DNA of 64,000 nucleotides from Acidisoma cellulosilyticum (GCF_020621385.1 NZ_JAESVA010000003.1:1-64000); one strand, 5' to 3'; positions 18,762 to 27,905 are shown, counted from the first letter of the stretch. The notes: generated by a model not told the origin, from the sequence alone. Program-made: numbers and translations.

Positions 18762-19580
18762 TCAACGCAGGTTGCGGTCAGGCGCGGACTCGGCGATGGC
18801 CGGACCGTTGCCATAGCTCGGGGCCGACGCCAATTGCACCGTCTGCGCCCAGCCGGCCGAGATACCAGCGCGCGCCTTCGATGATTTCGTTGGCACCTCA
18901 TCCGCCATCAGACTGTCCGCCGTCGAATGGCCATAGATGAAACCGTTGGTCGGATAGACCGAACCATAGCTGCCGGAATGCCCGCGCTCGACACGGACAG
19001 AGGTCCAGTCATTGTCGGGCGAAACGTCGATGACGGAAATGGCCTTGGAGATATTGCCGTGACGCTGACCCGGCATCGGCCAATTGGCCTGGCTGATCAG
19101 AACTTCACGCGGATTGACGGTCTCTGTCACGACCGCGACATGGCCGAGTTCCATATGGCGATTGGATTGAAAGCTGAGCACAGCGCCTTCCTGCGGCGTC
19201 TGGCCACGGTCATAGCGGCCATTGGCCTCTCGCCACCAGGTATTGGCATTGCCGCGCAATTCGATGCCCGAGACACGGCGGGCATAAGGCACGCATTGCA
19301 GCCAGCTGCCGCTATGGCGTCCGTGCCAGACGACATGATGCAAGGAGGGGGCATGGGCAATGTGGCGACGGCTGTGCCAGGCAGCGTGATGCACCGAACT
19401 TTTGTGACTGGAGCTGGATTGGTGCCGATTATAGGCGACGTGATGCGTGGTTCGGCCGCTGCTTTTATGGCTCGCATGTCGCGTCGCCGCCTCAGCATGA
19501 ATGCTCAGCCCAAACAGACCCACACAAAATGCAGATGCCGCAAAAAGCTTGAGCCTTAATCCGCCTGTCACTCGAATCAT
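18762..19580 (-). CDS. Exported CHAP-domain protein (putative peptidoglycan amidase/peptidase)
   Basis: 272 residues: a signal peptide (1-31), a His/Ser-rich low-complexity stretch (about 32-90), then a CHAP domain with the catalytic cysteine in LQCVPYARRVSGI and the histidine in LGHVAVV. CHAP enzymes cleave peptidoglycan amide bonds. The N-terminal histidine-rich segment is unusual and may bind metal or stay disordered. Related SH3-less CHAP proteins are common single-copy genes in Acetobacteraceae-like genomes. It precedes the IalB-like gene on the same strand. Confidence 0.75.
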   Translation of the reverse strand: MIRVTGGLRLKLFAASAFCVGLFGLSIHAEAATRHASHKSSGRTTHHVAYNRHQSSSSHKSSVHHAAWHSRRHIAHAPSLHHVVWHGRHSGSWLQCVPYARRVSGIELRGNANTWWREANGRYDRGQTPQEGAVLSFQSNRHMELGHVAVVTETVNPREVLISQANWPMPGQRHGNISKAISVIDVSPDNDWTSVRVERGHSGSYGSVYPTNGFIYGHSTADSLMADEVPTKSSKARAGISAGWAQTVQLASAPSYGNGPAIAESAPDRNLR

Positions 19581-19861
19581 GAAGCCCGCAGTCTTTATCT
19601 AATCATTGCCGCACCAAGCCATCACGTCATGATAAGACAACAAATCAGATGCATGATCGTTCTGCATCATATTTGGCGCCGAAAAGCTCATCGCGTGATC
19701 GCGAGGGCATCGGTAATGCAAAGGCGCGGTGCCGTGCAACACCGCTTCGCTTTATCGTCGTGTCAATAGAGGTAATCGTTTAAAACCAGCGGATAGGCGT
19801 CAAAGTTTTAGGAATTATATCCTAAAATTTGTCGATTCCGATGCTGGACATCCGGGAGCGC
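19581..19861. other. Intergenic stretch with an AT-rich dyad
   Basis: No gene is seen in these 281 bp. An exact 22-bp dyad TTTTAGGA-ATTATA-TCCTAAAA occupies 19806-19827, about 35 bp beyond the stop of the GGDEF gene. It is too AT-rich for a classical terminator stem and could be an operator or weak terminator. The rest, upstream of the CHAP gene, is AT-richer than its surroundings and presumably holds the CHAP promoter. Confidence 0.4.
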
Positions 19862-20791
19862 TCAGCTTTCCGCGAAACAGACCTGATCCCGCCCAGCGCG
19901 CTTGGCGGCATAGAGGGCACGATCCGCGCGCAGCAACAGAGCGTCGAGGCCGCCCGATTGCTGCCGGTCGCAGGCGCCACCGATGCTGATCGTGATATGT
20001 AAGGGCTCGACCGCGAGCGGGATGGGCTCCTCCGCGACCGCACGCCTGAGGCGCTCGGCAATGGCCTGCGCCTGCCGCTTATCATAACCCGGCAGCAGAA
20101 TACCGAACTCCTCCCCGCCCAGCCGGGCCAAGGTCTGCCCCTCCGCCAATATCCTCCGGCAGCAGGCTGCGACAGCGACCAGAACCTGATCACCGGCAGC
20201 ATGGCCGTGGCCGTCATTGACCGCCTTGAAATGATCGATGTCGAAGGTCAGGAGCGAGAGCGGCAGCCGATCCCCGCGCATAAGCGCGGAGCCGATTTCG
20301 AAGAAGCAGCGGCTATTGGCGAGGCCGGTCAGCTCATCCGTATGCGCGAGCCGCTGAAGCTCCCCTGCCAGCGCATGCCGCGACGACACGTCGATATAGA
20401 GATAGACGAAATAATCGCCGACGCGGCGGATATGAAACTCCACCACTTTGTCGCTGCCATCCTTGCAGCGGACGGTTCGCTCATAGCCGTCGCTGGAGGT
20501 ATCGAACTCCGCCGCCGTCAGAACGCGTTCTTCCCAAATGGCTCTGACCTTGGCCCGATAGACCGGGTCCGGATAGACGACCTCAAACCAAAGATCGTTG
20601 TATTCGATATCCTTGAGCCCATAGCCGAAGAGCGCCGTGAAACTCCGGTTCACGTAAAGCGTGTGGTGTTCAAGATTATCGATCTGCAGACCGATCGGCA
20701 GAAGATCGAGGATTTTTGGCGCGAAGCCCGAGAGATCGCGCAAAAGGCCGAGCTGCGTGAAACTATCGAAAGCATCGCCCGCCAAAGGCAT
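19862..20791 (-). CDS. PAS-GGDEF diguanylate cyclase
   Basis: 309 residues: an N-terminal PAS-like sensor (about 20-135; ILDLLPIGLQIDN and FHIRRVGDYFVYLYIDVS) and a GGDEF domain (about 145-305) with an intact GGEEF active site and FDIDHFKAVNDGHGH. It should make c-di-GMP from two GTP. The RxxD inhibitory site is absent: the residues at that position are EGQT. No membrane segment, so it is cytoplasmic. It is one of two c-di-GMP proteins in the window. Confidence 0.85.
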   Translation of the reverse strand: MPLAGDAFDSFTQLGLLRDLSGFAPKILDLLPIGLQIDNLEHHTLYVNRSFTALFGYGLKDIEYNDLWFEVVYPDPVYRAKVRAIWEERVLTAAEFDTSSDGYERTVRCKDGSDKVVEFHIRRVGDYFVYLYIDVSSRHALAGELQRLAHTDELTGLANSRCFFEIGSALMRGDRLPLSLLTFDIDHFKAVNDGHGHAAGDQVLVAVAACCRRILAEGQTLARLGGEEFGILLPGYDKRQAQAIAERLRRAVAEEPIPLAVEPLHITISIGGACDRQQSGGLDALLLRADRALYAAKRAGRDQVCFAES

Positions 20792-20933
20792 AGGACAGCC
20801 TCAAATCCTTAACGCTTACGGCACAAGACCGGATCGGTCGGTACCCCTTCGACACGATGCCGGGAAAATCGGCATCCCGTCCAGCATTAACGAACCGGGC
20901 GGACCCCGGCGGCACAGATCCCCGACTATCCAC

Positions 20934-20970
20934 AAAAAAGCCCCGCCGAACCCGGCGGGGCTTTTTTTAT
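20934..20970 (-). terminator. Rho-independent terminator of purF
   Basis: A run of A, then GCCCCGCCG-aac-CGGCGGGGC and a run of seven T form a near-perfect GC stem flanked by A and T tracts, so it can work in both directions. It sits 26 bp past the purF stop (minus strand) and also faces the divergent GGDEF promoter region. Confidence 0.85.
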
Positions 20971-20995
20971 GGGACTTGGTCTGTGGGACTTGGCC

Positions 20996-22474
20996 TTAGC
21001 CGACCTTGGTCAGGAGCGTCAGCGGCGGATCGGCCAGATCATGCAGCGGAATCGGATAATCGCCCGTAAAACAGGCGTCGCAGAAATGCGGGTTCACCGC
21101 ATTGCGCTGGGCGACACCGAGCGCCTGATAAAGGCCGTCGATCGAGACGAAGGCCAGGCTGTCGGCACCGATCAGCTCGGCCATTTCCTGCACATCATGA
21201 CGGGCGGCAAGCAGCTTGCCGCGCTCCGGCGTATCGATGCCGTAGAAGCAGGAATGGGTCGTCGGTGGCGAGGAGATGCGCATATGCACTTCCGTCGCCC
21301 CGGCGGCACGGACCATTTCGACGATTTTGCGGCTGGTCGTGCCGCGCACGATCGAATCATCCACCAGGATGACGCGCTTGCCTTGCAGAACCGCCCGATT
21401 GCCGGAATGCTTCAGCCGGACACCGAGATTGCGGATCTGGTCCGTCGGCTCGATGAAGGTGCGGCCGACATAATGGTTGCGGATGATGCCAAGCTCATAG
21501 GGAATGCCGCTCTCCGCCGCATAGCCCATGGCCGAGGGCACGCCGGAATCAGGCACCGGCACGATGACATCGGCATCGACGCCGGATTCCCGCGCCAGCA
21601 TGGCGCCGATTTCCTTGCGCGCCATATAGACCGGCTTGCCTTCCATGACGGAATCGGGCCGCGCGAAATAGACGTATTCGAAGATGCAGAAGCGCGAGGT
21701 GGTGCGGTGGAACGGCTTCACGCTGCGCACGCCCTGGTCGTTGATGACGACGATCTCACCCGGCTCGATGTCGCGGACGAATTCGGCGCCGACAATCTCC
21801 AGCGCGCAGGTCTCGCTCGCCAGAACCCAACCGTCCTTGCCGTCGGGATGCGGCAGACGGCCGAGGATGAGCGGACGCACGCCCTGCGGGTCGCGCACGC
21901 CGATCAACCCGTCCTGGGACAAGGCAACCAGCGAATAGGCGCCAACAACCTGTTTCAAGGCGTCGATCAGACGATCGAGAACGGTCGAATAGAGGCTGAT
22001 CGCGATCAGATGGATGAAAACTTCCGAATCCATGCTGGACTGGAACAGGCAACCCCGGCGCACCAGTTCGCGGCGGATCGCGGCGGCATTGGTGAGATTG
22101 CCGTTATGGCCGACGGCGAAGCCGCCGAAGGCGAAATCGGCATAAAGCGGCTGGACATTGCGCAGGACCGTCTCGCCCGTCGTGGCATAGCGGTTATGGC
22201 CGATGGCGTGAGCCCCGGGCAGGCCCGCCATTGTCTTGGCATCGCTGTAATTGTCACCGACGAGGCCGAGGCCCTTATGGATGTGGAAGCGCTCGCCGTC
22301 ATAAGTCGCGATGCCGGTCGCTTCCTGACCGCGATGCTGAAGCGCATGCAGGCCGAGTGCGGTGATGGCCGCCGCATCCTGTGCATACCAGACGCCGAAG
22401 ACGCCGCATTCCTCATGCATCTTGTCGTCATCACCGGGCTCTTCAGCCCGGACAGCACCGTAAACGTCCATCAT
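20996..22474 (-). CDS. purF: Amidophosphoribosyltransferase
   Basis: The first committed enzyme of purine synthesis, making phosphoribosylamine from PRPP and glutamine. The sequence shows the N-terminal nucleophile cysteine in HEECGVFG (exposed by removing a propeptide of about 22 residues), glutaminase motifs GHNRYATTG and GHNGNLTN, and the PRPP-binding loop VILVDDSIVRGTTS. Start at 22474 has AAAGGA 10 bp upstream; the frame is open 13 codons more. It follows cvpA closely, as in many proteobacteria. Confidence 0.95.
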   Translation of the reverse strand: MMDVYGAVRAEEPGDDDKMHEECGVFGVWYAQDAAAITALGLHALQHRGQEATGIATYDGERFHIHKGLGLVGDNYSDAKTMAGLPGAHAIGHNRYATTGETVLRNVQPLYADFAFGGFAVGHNGNLTNAAAIRRELVRRGCLFQSSMDSEVFIHLIAISLYSTVLDRLIDALKQVVGAYSLVALSQDGLIGVRDPQGVRPLILGRLPHPDGKDGWVLASETCALEIVGAEFVRDIEPGEIVVINDQGVRSVKPFHRTTSRFCIFEYVYFARPDSVMEGKPVYMARKEIGAMLARESGVDADVIVPVPDSGVPSAMGYAAESGIPYELGIIRNHYVGRTFIEPTDQIRNLGVRLKHSGNRAVLQGKRVILVDDSIVRGTTSRKIVEMVRAAGATEVHMRISSPPTTHSCFYGIDTPERGKLLAARHDVQEMAELIGADSLAFVSIDGLYQALGVAQRNAVNPHFCDACFTGDYPIPLHDLADPPLTLLTKVG

Positions 22475-22519
22475 CGACTCATGTTCCTTTAAGCCGCGAT
22501 TCCGCGCCGTCATGCGGTC

Positions 22520-23113
22520 TCATTGGGCCTGCCCGGTCTGCCCCTGAGCCGGAGACAATGCCGAACCCTTGGGAGCAGGCTGCAGCAAGTCATTCAAGGT
22601 GGGCGGCTGCGTGACCGGAGGCGCCATCAGATGAGGATGGTAACCGTCCGGCAACATTGCGACCGCCTGTTGCGCCCCCTCATACACATAGGGAAGGAGT
22701 CGTGCATCACGTATCGGCTCGGGCCAGTCCTGCGGAGATGTCACCAGTCCCGCTAGGATATAGCAGATGACGAGCAGAGCGCCGCCTCGGGCCAGGCCGA
22801 AGACGATGCCGAGCGTGCGATCAACCCCGCCCAGCGCCGATCCGCGGACCAAGGCGCCGACCCAGCCGCTGACGACCGAGAAGACGATCAGCGCGACGAT
22901 GAACACCGCAGCGATCGCCGCGGGCTCCACAAACTCCTTGGCCTTGATCCACTGCGCGACATGCGGCGCCACGAAGGGCTCGAACCAGAAGGCGACCGCG
23001 ATGGCACCGACCCAGGCGCCGACGCCCATCACCTCCCGCACGAAGCCTCTGTAGAAGGCGAGCAGCGCCGAAATCGCGAGCACCGCCAGCATGGCGAGGT
23101 CGAACCACGTCAT
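22520..23113 (-). CDS. cvpA: CvpA family membrane protein
   Basis: 197 residues with four hydrophobic segments and the family pattern FDLAMLAVLAISALLAFYRGFVREV at the start. CvpA is an inner-membrane protein linked to colicin V export and envelope stress; its mechanism is not known. The gene overlaps the radA stop by 4 bases (ATGA) and lies 45 bp before purF, the usual cvpA-purF neighbourhood. The C-terminal 35 residues are Pro/Gln-rich and look disordered. Confidence 0.88.
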   Translation of the reverse strand: MTWFDLAMLAVLAISALLAFYRGFVREVMGVGAWVGAIAVAFWFEPFVAPHVAQWIKAKEFVEPAAIAAVFIVALIVFSVVSGWVGALVRGSALGGVDRTLGIVFGLARGGALLVICYILAGLVTSPQDWPEPIRDARLLPYVYEGAQQAVAMLPDGYHPHLMAPPVTQPPTLNDLLQPAPKGSALSPAQGQTGQAQ

Positions 23114-24570
23114 TCAGAATCTTCCAAGGCAGGCTCCGGGGCAGGAGTCTTATCGGCAGGCGGCATTGCAGAACCGGTTGGCGGCTTATCACGAAAACGG
23201 CCGAGAAGATCGCTCACATGTCCGATTTCGATCAGCCCCAGCCCGGACGGGGCCGCAATCGGCCGGCGCGTGCCACCACCCAGACGCCGCGGCATGGCGG
23301 CCGAGGTAAAGCCGAGCTTGGCCATTTCCTTCAGCCGCGCTTCCGCCTGGGCGACCTGGCGGACCTCCCCCGAAAGCCCGATTTCGCCGAAAAAGGCGAG
23401 GCTGGGGTCGGTCGGCTGACCGGCGGCGGCCGAGGCAATGGCAGCCGCGACGGCAAGATCGGCCGCCGGTTCGGTGATCCGCAACCCGCCGGCGACATTC
23501 AGATAGACATCCTGCTGGGCAAGCCTGAGACCGCCGCGACTTTCCAGAACCGCGAGCAGCATGCCGAGCCGCCCGCTATCCCAGCCGACGACCGAGCGCC
23601 GGGGCGATCCGCCGGGATTGGGGGAGAGCAGCGCCTGAATTTCCATCAAAACCGGTCGCGTGCCTTCCAATCCGGCGAAGACCGCGGAGCCCGCGATATT
23701 GCCGCGCCGCTCCGCCAGGAACAGGGCGGAAGGATTGGTGACCTCACCCAACCCCGCCTCCGTCATCTCGAAGACGCCGATTTCGTCCGTCGCGCCGAAG
23801 CGGTTCTTGACGCCGCGCAGGATGCGGAACTGATGCCCGCGCTCCCCTTCGAAATAGAGCACGGCATCGACCATATGCTCCATGACGCGCGGACCGGCGA
23901 GCGCGCCGTCCTTCGTCACATGGCCGACGAGGACGAGGGCAAACCCTTCCTGCTTGGCGAGGCGAATGAGTTCCAGCGCCGAGGCGCGGACCTGGGAGAC
24001 GGTGCCGGGCGCGGAATCCAGCGCCTCATGCGCCATGGTCTGGATCGAATCGATGACGAGGAGAGAAACCGGCTTTTCCCCGCCCCGCCCCGCCCCGCTC
24101 AAGGTCGCCGCGATATCCTGAACCCCCGTCGCGGAGGCAAGCTCCACCGGGGCGTTGGACAGGCCAAGCCGCCGGGCGCGCATGCGCAGCTGATCGACCG
24201 ATTCCTCGCCCGAGATATAGACGACGCGGCGGCCGGCGCGCGCCAGACTGGCGGCCGCCTGCAGCATCAACGTGGACTTGCCGATACCAGGGTCGCCACC
24301 GACGAGGATGGCGGAAGCCGGCACCAGCCCGCCGCCGAGCACACGATCGAGCTCCGCGACCCCGCATTCCATCCGGGGCGGGGGCGCTGCCTCACCTTCC
24401 AGACCGACCAGGGTAATGCGCCGGCCGGAGGCTGCGGCTTTCGCCTGCCCCGCCGGCTGGACCTCTTCCGTGATCGTATTCCACGCACCGCAGGCCTCGC
24501 AGCGGCCGCCCCATTTGGGGGAAACGGCGCCGCAGCTTTGGCAGATATAGCGGGCAGTCGATTTCGCCAT
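23110..24570 (-). CDS. radA: DNA repair protein RadA
   Basis: 486 residues. A zinc finger CQSCG...CEACG at the N terminus is followed by a RecA-like ATPase with Walker A GGDPGIGKST, the RadA-specific KNRFGATDEIG motif, and a C-terminal Lon-protease-like domain (the serine/lysine dyad is not needed in RadA). RadA promotes branch migration in recombination. Start chosen at 24570, directly before the zinc finger; the upstream frame is open nine codons more. Confidence 0.95.
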   Translation of the reverse strand: MAKSTARYICQSCGAVSPKWGGRCEACGAWNTITEEVQPAGQAKAAASGRRITLVGLEGEAAPPPRMECGVAELDRVLGGGLVPASAILVGGDPGIGKSTLMLQAAASLARAGRRVVYISGEESVDQLRMRARRLGLSNAPVELASATGVQDIAATLSGAGRGGEKPVSLLVIDSIQTMAHEALDSAPGTVSQVRASALELIRLAKQEGFALVLVGHVTKDGALAGPRVMEHMVDAVLYFEGERGHQFRILRGVKNRFGATDEIGVFEMTEAGLGEVTNPSALFLAERRGNIAGSAVFAGLEGTRPVLMEIQALLSPNPGGSPRRSVVGWDSGRLGMLLAVLESRGGLRLAQQDVYLNVAGGLRITEPAADLAVAAAIASAAAGQPTDPSLAFFGEIGLSGEVRQVAQAEARLKEMAKLGFTSAAMPRRLGGGTRRPIAAPSGLGLIEIGHVSDLLGRFRDKPPTGSAMPPADKTPAPEPALEDSE

Positions 24571-24642
24571 CAGCGACACATGCCCGAGGACCGGCACCCG
24601 ACGAAAGCGAAAATCGCTCTCGCCCTGCGCATAAGGCCCTGA

Positions 24643-24897
24643 TTAATGGACGAGGGTCGGCACCATCTCATGCTCAAGAATGGCTTCCCAGGCGAGTTCC
24701 TGGTTCGGCGCCACGGCCATCGGCGTGCCATCCGCGCCGTGAATGGCGAAGACAGCCTCCCCGGCGACACTGACCGGTTTGATATAGGCCAGCCGCGAGA
24801 CGCCGAGCTGAGCGAGCTGGGCCGTGGTGATCTGACGGATGTCGAGGACCTGACCGACAACCTGATCGCTGGTATCGACGCTGTTCTGAATGCGCAT
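24643..24897 (-). CDS. DUF1150 family protein
   Basis: An 84-residue acidic protein with LAYIKPV and AVFAIHGADGTPMAVA, the core of the DUF1150 family. A Shine-Dalgarno AAGGA lies 8 bp before the ATG. DUF1150 genes are found next to Hsp20 genes in many alphaproteobacteria, as here (55 bp downstream of hsp20), which suggests a link to heat-shock chaperone function. No biochemical role is known to me. Confidence 0.75.
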   Translation of the reverse strand: MRIQNSVDTSDQVVGQVLDIRQITTAQLAQLGVSRLAYIKPVSVAGEAVFAIHGADGTPMAVAPNQELAWEAILEHEMVPTLVH

Positions 24898-24952
24898 CGG
24901 TTCATTCCTTTTCGACGGATGGCGCTAAGGCCCATCCTGTAACGCGCAACGC

Positions 24953-25474
24953 TTAATCTTCCCCGACGATGCGGGAGACCCCGATCTGGGACCCAATCTC
25001 ATTACGCAGCTCGGTCACCTCTCGGATGTCACGACGCGCACGAGACGGTACGGGTGCCGACTTGGACATCGTATCGATCGGGATCGTCCGCACCCGCGTT
25101 TCCGGCTGCGGCCGGATCAGATCGACATGCAGCAATCCGTTATGCAGCCATGCGCCCTTGATCTCGATCCCTTCGGCCAGCACGAAGGCGCGCTGGAACT
25201 GACGGGACGCGATACCACGGTAGACGAAGACGCGATTCTGACTGTCCTCGGTTTGGCGGCCCCGGATCACCAGTTGATTGTCCTCCTGGGTGATCTGGAG
25301 TTCTTCCATGCTAAAGCCCGCAACCGCCAGGGTAATACGGAGGCCGGACGGACCGGTTTGCTCGATATTATACGGCGGATAGCCTTCAGATTGGGTTTTG
25401 GATGCCCGTTCCAGCATCTGCTCCAAATGGTCGAAGCCGAGAAAAAGCGGCGAGGTGAAGACACGGGTAGTCAT
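24953..25474 (-). CDS. Hsp20/alpha-crystallin family small heat-shock protein
   Basis: A 173-residue small heat-shock protein with an alpha-crystallin domain (about 35-135): YNIEQTGPSGLRITLAVAGF, QLVIRGRQ, and the GxL motif in WLHNGLLHVDL. The C-terminal tail carries VSRIVGED, which may contain the IxI-type anchor in degenerate form. It holds unfolded proteins under stress. Start at 25474 is set by GAGGAGG 9 bp upstream. Its leader has three hairpins (see the next entry). Likely co-transcribed with the DUF1150 gene. Confidence 0.88.
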   Translation of the reverse strand: MTTRVFTSPLFLGFDHLEQMLERASKTQSEGYPPYNIEQTGPSGLRITLAVAGFSMEELQITQEDNQLVIRGRQTEDSQNRVFVYRGIASRQFQRAFVLAEGIEIKGAWLHNGLLHVDLIRPQPETRVRTIPIDTMSKSAPVPSRARRDIREVTELRNEIGSQIGVSRIVGED

Positions 25475-25590
25475 CGGCGTGAGCCTCCTCTTCGTAGAGC
25501 GAAGCACTGACGAGCCCAAAATCGGCGCTCGTGCTCAAGATATAGTGGGTAGATCCGCGCATCCTTGCAAGACCCGGAATGCAAGGCTCT
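25475..25590 (-). promoter_or_regulatory. Structured 5' leader of hsp20 (possible RNA thermometer)
   Basis: Reading toward hsp20, three stems follow one another: CCTTGCA/TGCAAGG (25586-25563), CGAGC/GCTCG (25531-25511) and CTTCG/CGAAG (25504-25490), the last touching the Shine-Dalgarno GAGGAGG. Several stems ending at the ribosome-binding site recall ROSE-type thermometers of alphaproteobacterial Hsp20 genes. The typical ROSE anti-Shine-Dalgarno sequence is not clear, so this is a weak call. Confidence 0.35.
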
Positions 25591-25628
25591 CCGTTGATCC
25601 ATGCGGCCCTGACAGGTAAATCCCCGCA

Positions 25629-26171
25629 ATGACCTCCGACAAACCCGATACCGCCGACCTTCTGCCGATCGTCATGGCCCCAGACCCCAGGCTGAAGGCC
25701 AAAACGCGCCTGGTGACCGAGGCGGACCGTGAGACCTTGCGCCGCGTCGTACCGCGCATGTTTGCGACCATGTATGCGGCCCCCGGTATCGGACTGGCCG
25801 CCCCGCAGGTGGGGCTCGACCTGCGGCTGGCGGTAATCGACCTGCAGCCGGACGACAAGCCGGCGCCGATCACGCTGATCAACCCGAAGATCGAAAAGGT
25901 GAGCGAGGACCATGCGATCCGCGAGGAAGGCTGCCTCTCCATCCCCGGACAATATGCCAATGTCACCCGACCGGCGGGCGTCACCGTTTCCTATGAGGAT
26001 ATGGACGGCAACCGGCAGGTGATCGAAGCCGATGGCTTGCTGGCCACCTGCCTGCAGCATGAAATCGACCATCTGGACGGGGTGCTTTTCGTCGATCACC
26101 TCTCGGCGCTGAAGCGCAATATGATCCTGCGCAAGATGGTCAAGGAAAAGCGGCTGAAGAAGAGCAGCTAA
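25629..26171 (+). CDS. def: Peptide deformylase
   Basis: 180 residues with all three metal motifs: GIGLAAPQVG, EGCLSIPG (metal-binding Cys) and QHEIDHLDG (two His and the catalytic Glu). It removes the formyl group from nascent proteins in the cytoplasm. It starts the def-fmt-truA cluster, with fmt 13 bp downstream; fmt makes formyl-Met-tRNA, so the two enzymes work at opposite ends of the same cycle. Confidence 0.96.
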   Translation: MTSDKPDTADLLPIVMAPDPRLKAKTRLVTEADRETLRRVVPRMFATMYAAPGIGLAAPQVGLDLRLAVIDLQPDDKPAPITLINPKIEKVSEDHAIREEGCLSIPGQYANVTRPAGVTVSYEDMDGNRQVIEADGLLATCLQHEIDHLDGVLFVDHLSALKRNMILRKMVKEKRLKKSS

Positions 26172-26184
26172 GGGATAGCCCGTC

Positions 26185-27093
26185 ATGCGCCTTGTCTTCA
26201 TGGGATCGCCGGATTTTGCCGTGCCCGCTTTGCGCTCGCTGGTGAATGCCGGCCAAGAGATTGTCGCCGTCTATTGCCAGCCGCCGCGCCCGGCCGGGCG
26301 CGGGCAGAGCCTGCAGCCCTGCCCGGTCCAGCGCGTGGCGGAAGAGCTCGGCCTGCCGGTGCACTATCCGGCCAGGCTGCGCGGCAATGCCGAAGCCCTG
26401 GCCGCATTCCAAGCTTTGGACGCCGACGCGGCCGTGGTCGCAGCCTACGGCCTCATCCTGCCGCGCGCCTGGCTGGAAGCGCCGAAGCGCGGCTGCATCA
26501 ATATCCATGCCAGCCTGCTGCCGCGCTGGCGCGGTGCCGCGCCGATCCATGCGGCGATCCTGGCAGGCGACGCTGAGACGGGCGTCACCATCATGCAGAT
26601 GGATGAAGGGCTGGATACCGGGCCGATGCTGATGGAAGGCCGCGTCGCCATCGGCCCCCGCACCCGGCTGCCCGAGGTGCATGACGCGCTGGCGGCGATC
26701 GGCGCCGATCTCATCCTGAAGGTTCTGGAGACAAACCCGGCCCCGGTGCCGCAGCCCGACTCGGGGTCGACCTATGCCCCCCGGCTGTCGCGCGGCGACG
26801 CGAAAATCGACTGGAGCAAACCCGCCGCCGCGATCGAGCGGCAGATCCGCGCCTTCGACCCCTGGCCCGGGACCTTCACCACCATGGGTGCGGACCAATT
26901 GAAGGTGTTGGACGCTGAACTGGCCGACGGCCAGGGCGAGCCCGGTACCGTCTTGGACGGCGCGCTGACCATCGCTTGCGGTGAGGGGGCACTGCGCATC
27001 ACCAGGCTGCAGCGGGCGGGCCGAGCGCCGGCCGCCGCCGCCGATTTCCTGCGCGGTTTCGCGGTTCCGCCCGGCACCAAGCTCAGCGCATGA
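26185..27093 (+). CDS. fmt: Methionyl-tRNA formyltransferase
   Basis: 302 residues with MGSPDFAVPAL at the start, the tetrahydrofolate-binding HASLLPRWRGAAPI (Asn/His/Asp catalytic region: INIHAS) and the C-terminal OB-like domain. It formylates initiator Met-tRNA. Its stop overlaps the start of truA (ATGA at 27090-27093). Confidence 0.96.
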   Translation: MRLVFMGSPDFAVPALRSLVNAGQEIVAVYCQPPRPAGRGQSLQPCPVQRVAEELGLPVHYPARLRGNAEALAAFQALDADAAVVAAYGLILPRAWLEAPKRGCINIHASLLPRWRGAAPIHAAILAGDAETGVTIMQMDEGLDTGPMLMEGRVAIGPRTRLPEVHDALAAIGADLILKVLETNPAPVPQPDSGSTYAPRLSRGDAKIDWSKPAAAIERQIRAFDPWPGTFTTMGADQLKVLDAELADGQGEPGTVLDGALTIACGEGALRITRLQRAGRAPAAAADFLRGFAVPPGTKLSA

Positions 27094-27848
27094 CAACCAC
27101 CTACGCCCTGCTGCTGGAATATGACGGGCGCGGCTTCGTGGGCTGGCAGATGCAGCCCAACGGCCTCTCCATCCAGCAGGTGCTGGAGGAAGCGGCCAGC
27201 CGGCTGGCCGGTGGCGCACCCGTGGCCGCCGCGATCGCCGGCCGCACGGATGCCGGCGTGCATGCCGAGGGGCAGGTCGCAATGATCACGCTGGACCGCG
27301 ATCTGCCGCCCCAGCGCCTGCGGGACGCCCTCAATTTTTACATGAAACCCCATGCCGTCGTCGTGCAGGATGTCCGAGTGGCGCCAGAAGGCTGGCACCC
27401 GCGCTTCAACGCTCTGCGGCGTCGCTACCGCTACGTCATTCTCAATCGCCGCGCCCGCCCGGCGTTGGAGGCCGGCCATGTTTGGCATATGCCGCATCCG
27501 CTAGAGGCCGGCGCCATGGCGGAAGGCGCCCGTTTCCTGCTCGGCCGGCACGATTTCACGTCGTTCCGGGCCGCGAGCTGTCAGGCGAAATCGCCGCTGC
27601 GCACGCTCGACCGACTGGATGTCCGCCGCGACGGATTTCACATTATTATCGAGACCGAGGCGCGGAGCTTTTTGCACCACCAGGTGCGCAACATGGTGGG
27701 CACGCTGAAACTTGTGGGCGCCGGTGTGTGGGAGCCAGCCCAAATGGCCGAGGCGCTGGCCGCACGCGACCGCGCGGCCGCCGGCCCCACTGCCCCGCCC
27801 GACGGATTGACCTTCATGAGCGTCGATTACGAGCCGGCGATCTTCTGA
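27090..27848 (+). CDS. truA: tRNA pseudouridine(38-40) synthase
   Basis: 252 residues with the catalytic aspartate in GRTDAGVHA and LEYDGRGFVGWQ at the N terminus. It converts U38, U39 and U40 of the tRNA anticodon arm to pseudouridine. Last gene of def-fmt-truA; a short TGGGCAT-TGC-ATGCCCA stem (27857-27873) follows, facing a convergent small gene. Confidence 0.95.
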   Translation: MTTTYALLLEYDGRGFVGWQMQPNGLSIQQVLEEAASRLAGGAPVAAAIAGRTDAGVHAEGQVAMITLDRDLPPQRLRDALNFYMKPHAVVVQDVRVAPEGWHPRFNALRRRYRYVILNRRARPALEAGHVWHMPHPLEAGAMAEGARFLLGRHDFTSFRAASCQAKSPLRTLDRLDVRRDGFHIIIETEARSFLHHQVRNMVGTLKLVGAGVWEPAQMAEALAARDRAAAGPTAPPDGLTFMSVDYEPAIF

Positions 27849-27905
27849 CCGGCGCCTGGGCATTGCATGCCCATCGGCATCGCCTGACCCCGAACCTGGG
27901 CGATA

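Noticed and set aside
18720-18765. Upstream start for the IalB-like protein at 18765
   Set aside because: It would put 20 polar residues before the signal peptide.
20969-22492. 507-codon frame opposite purF
   Set aside because: Antisense shadow; purF is certain.
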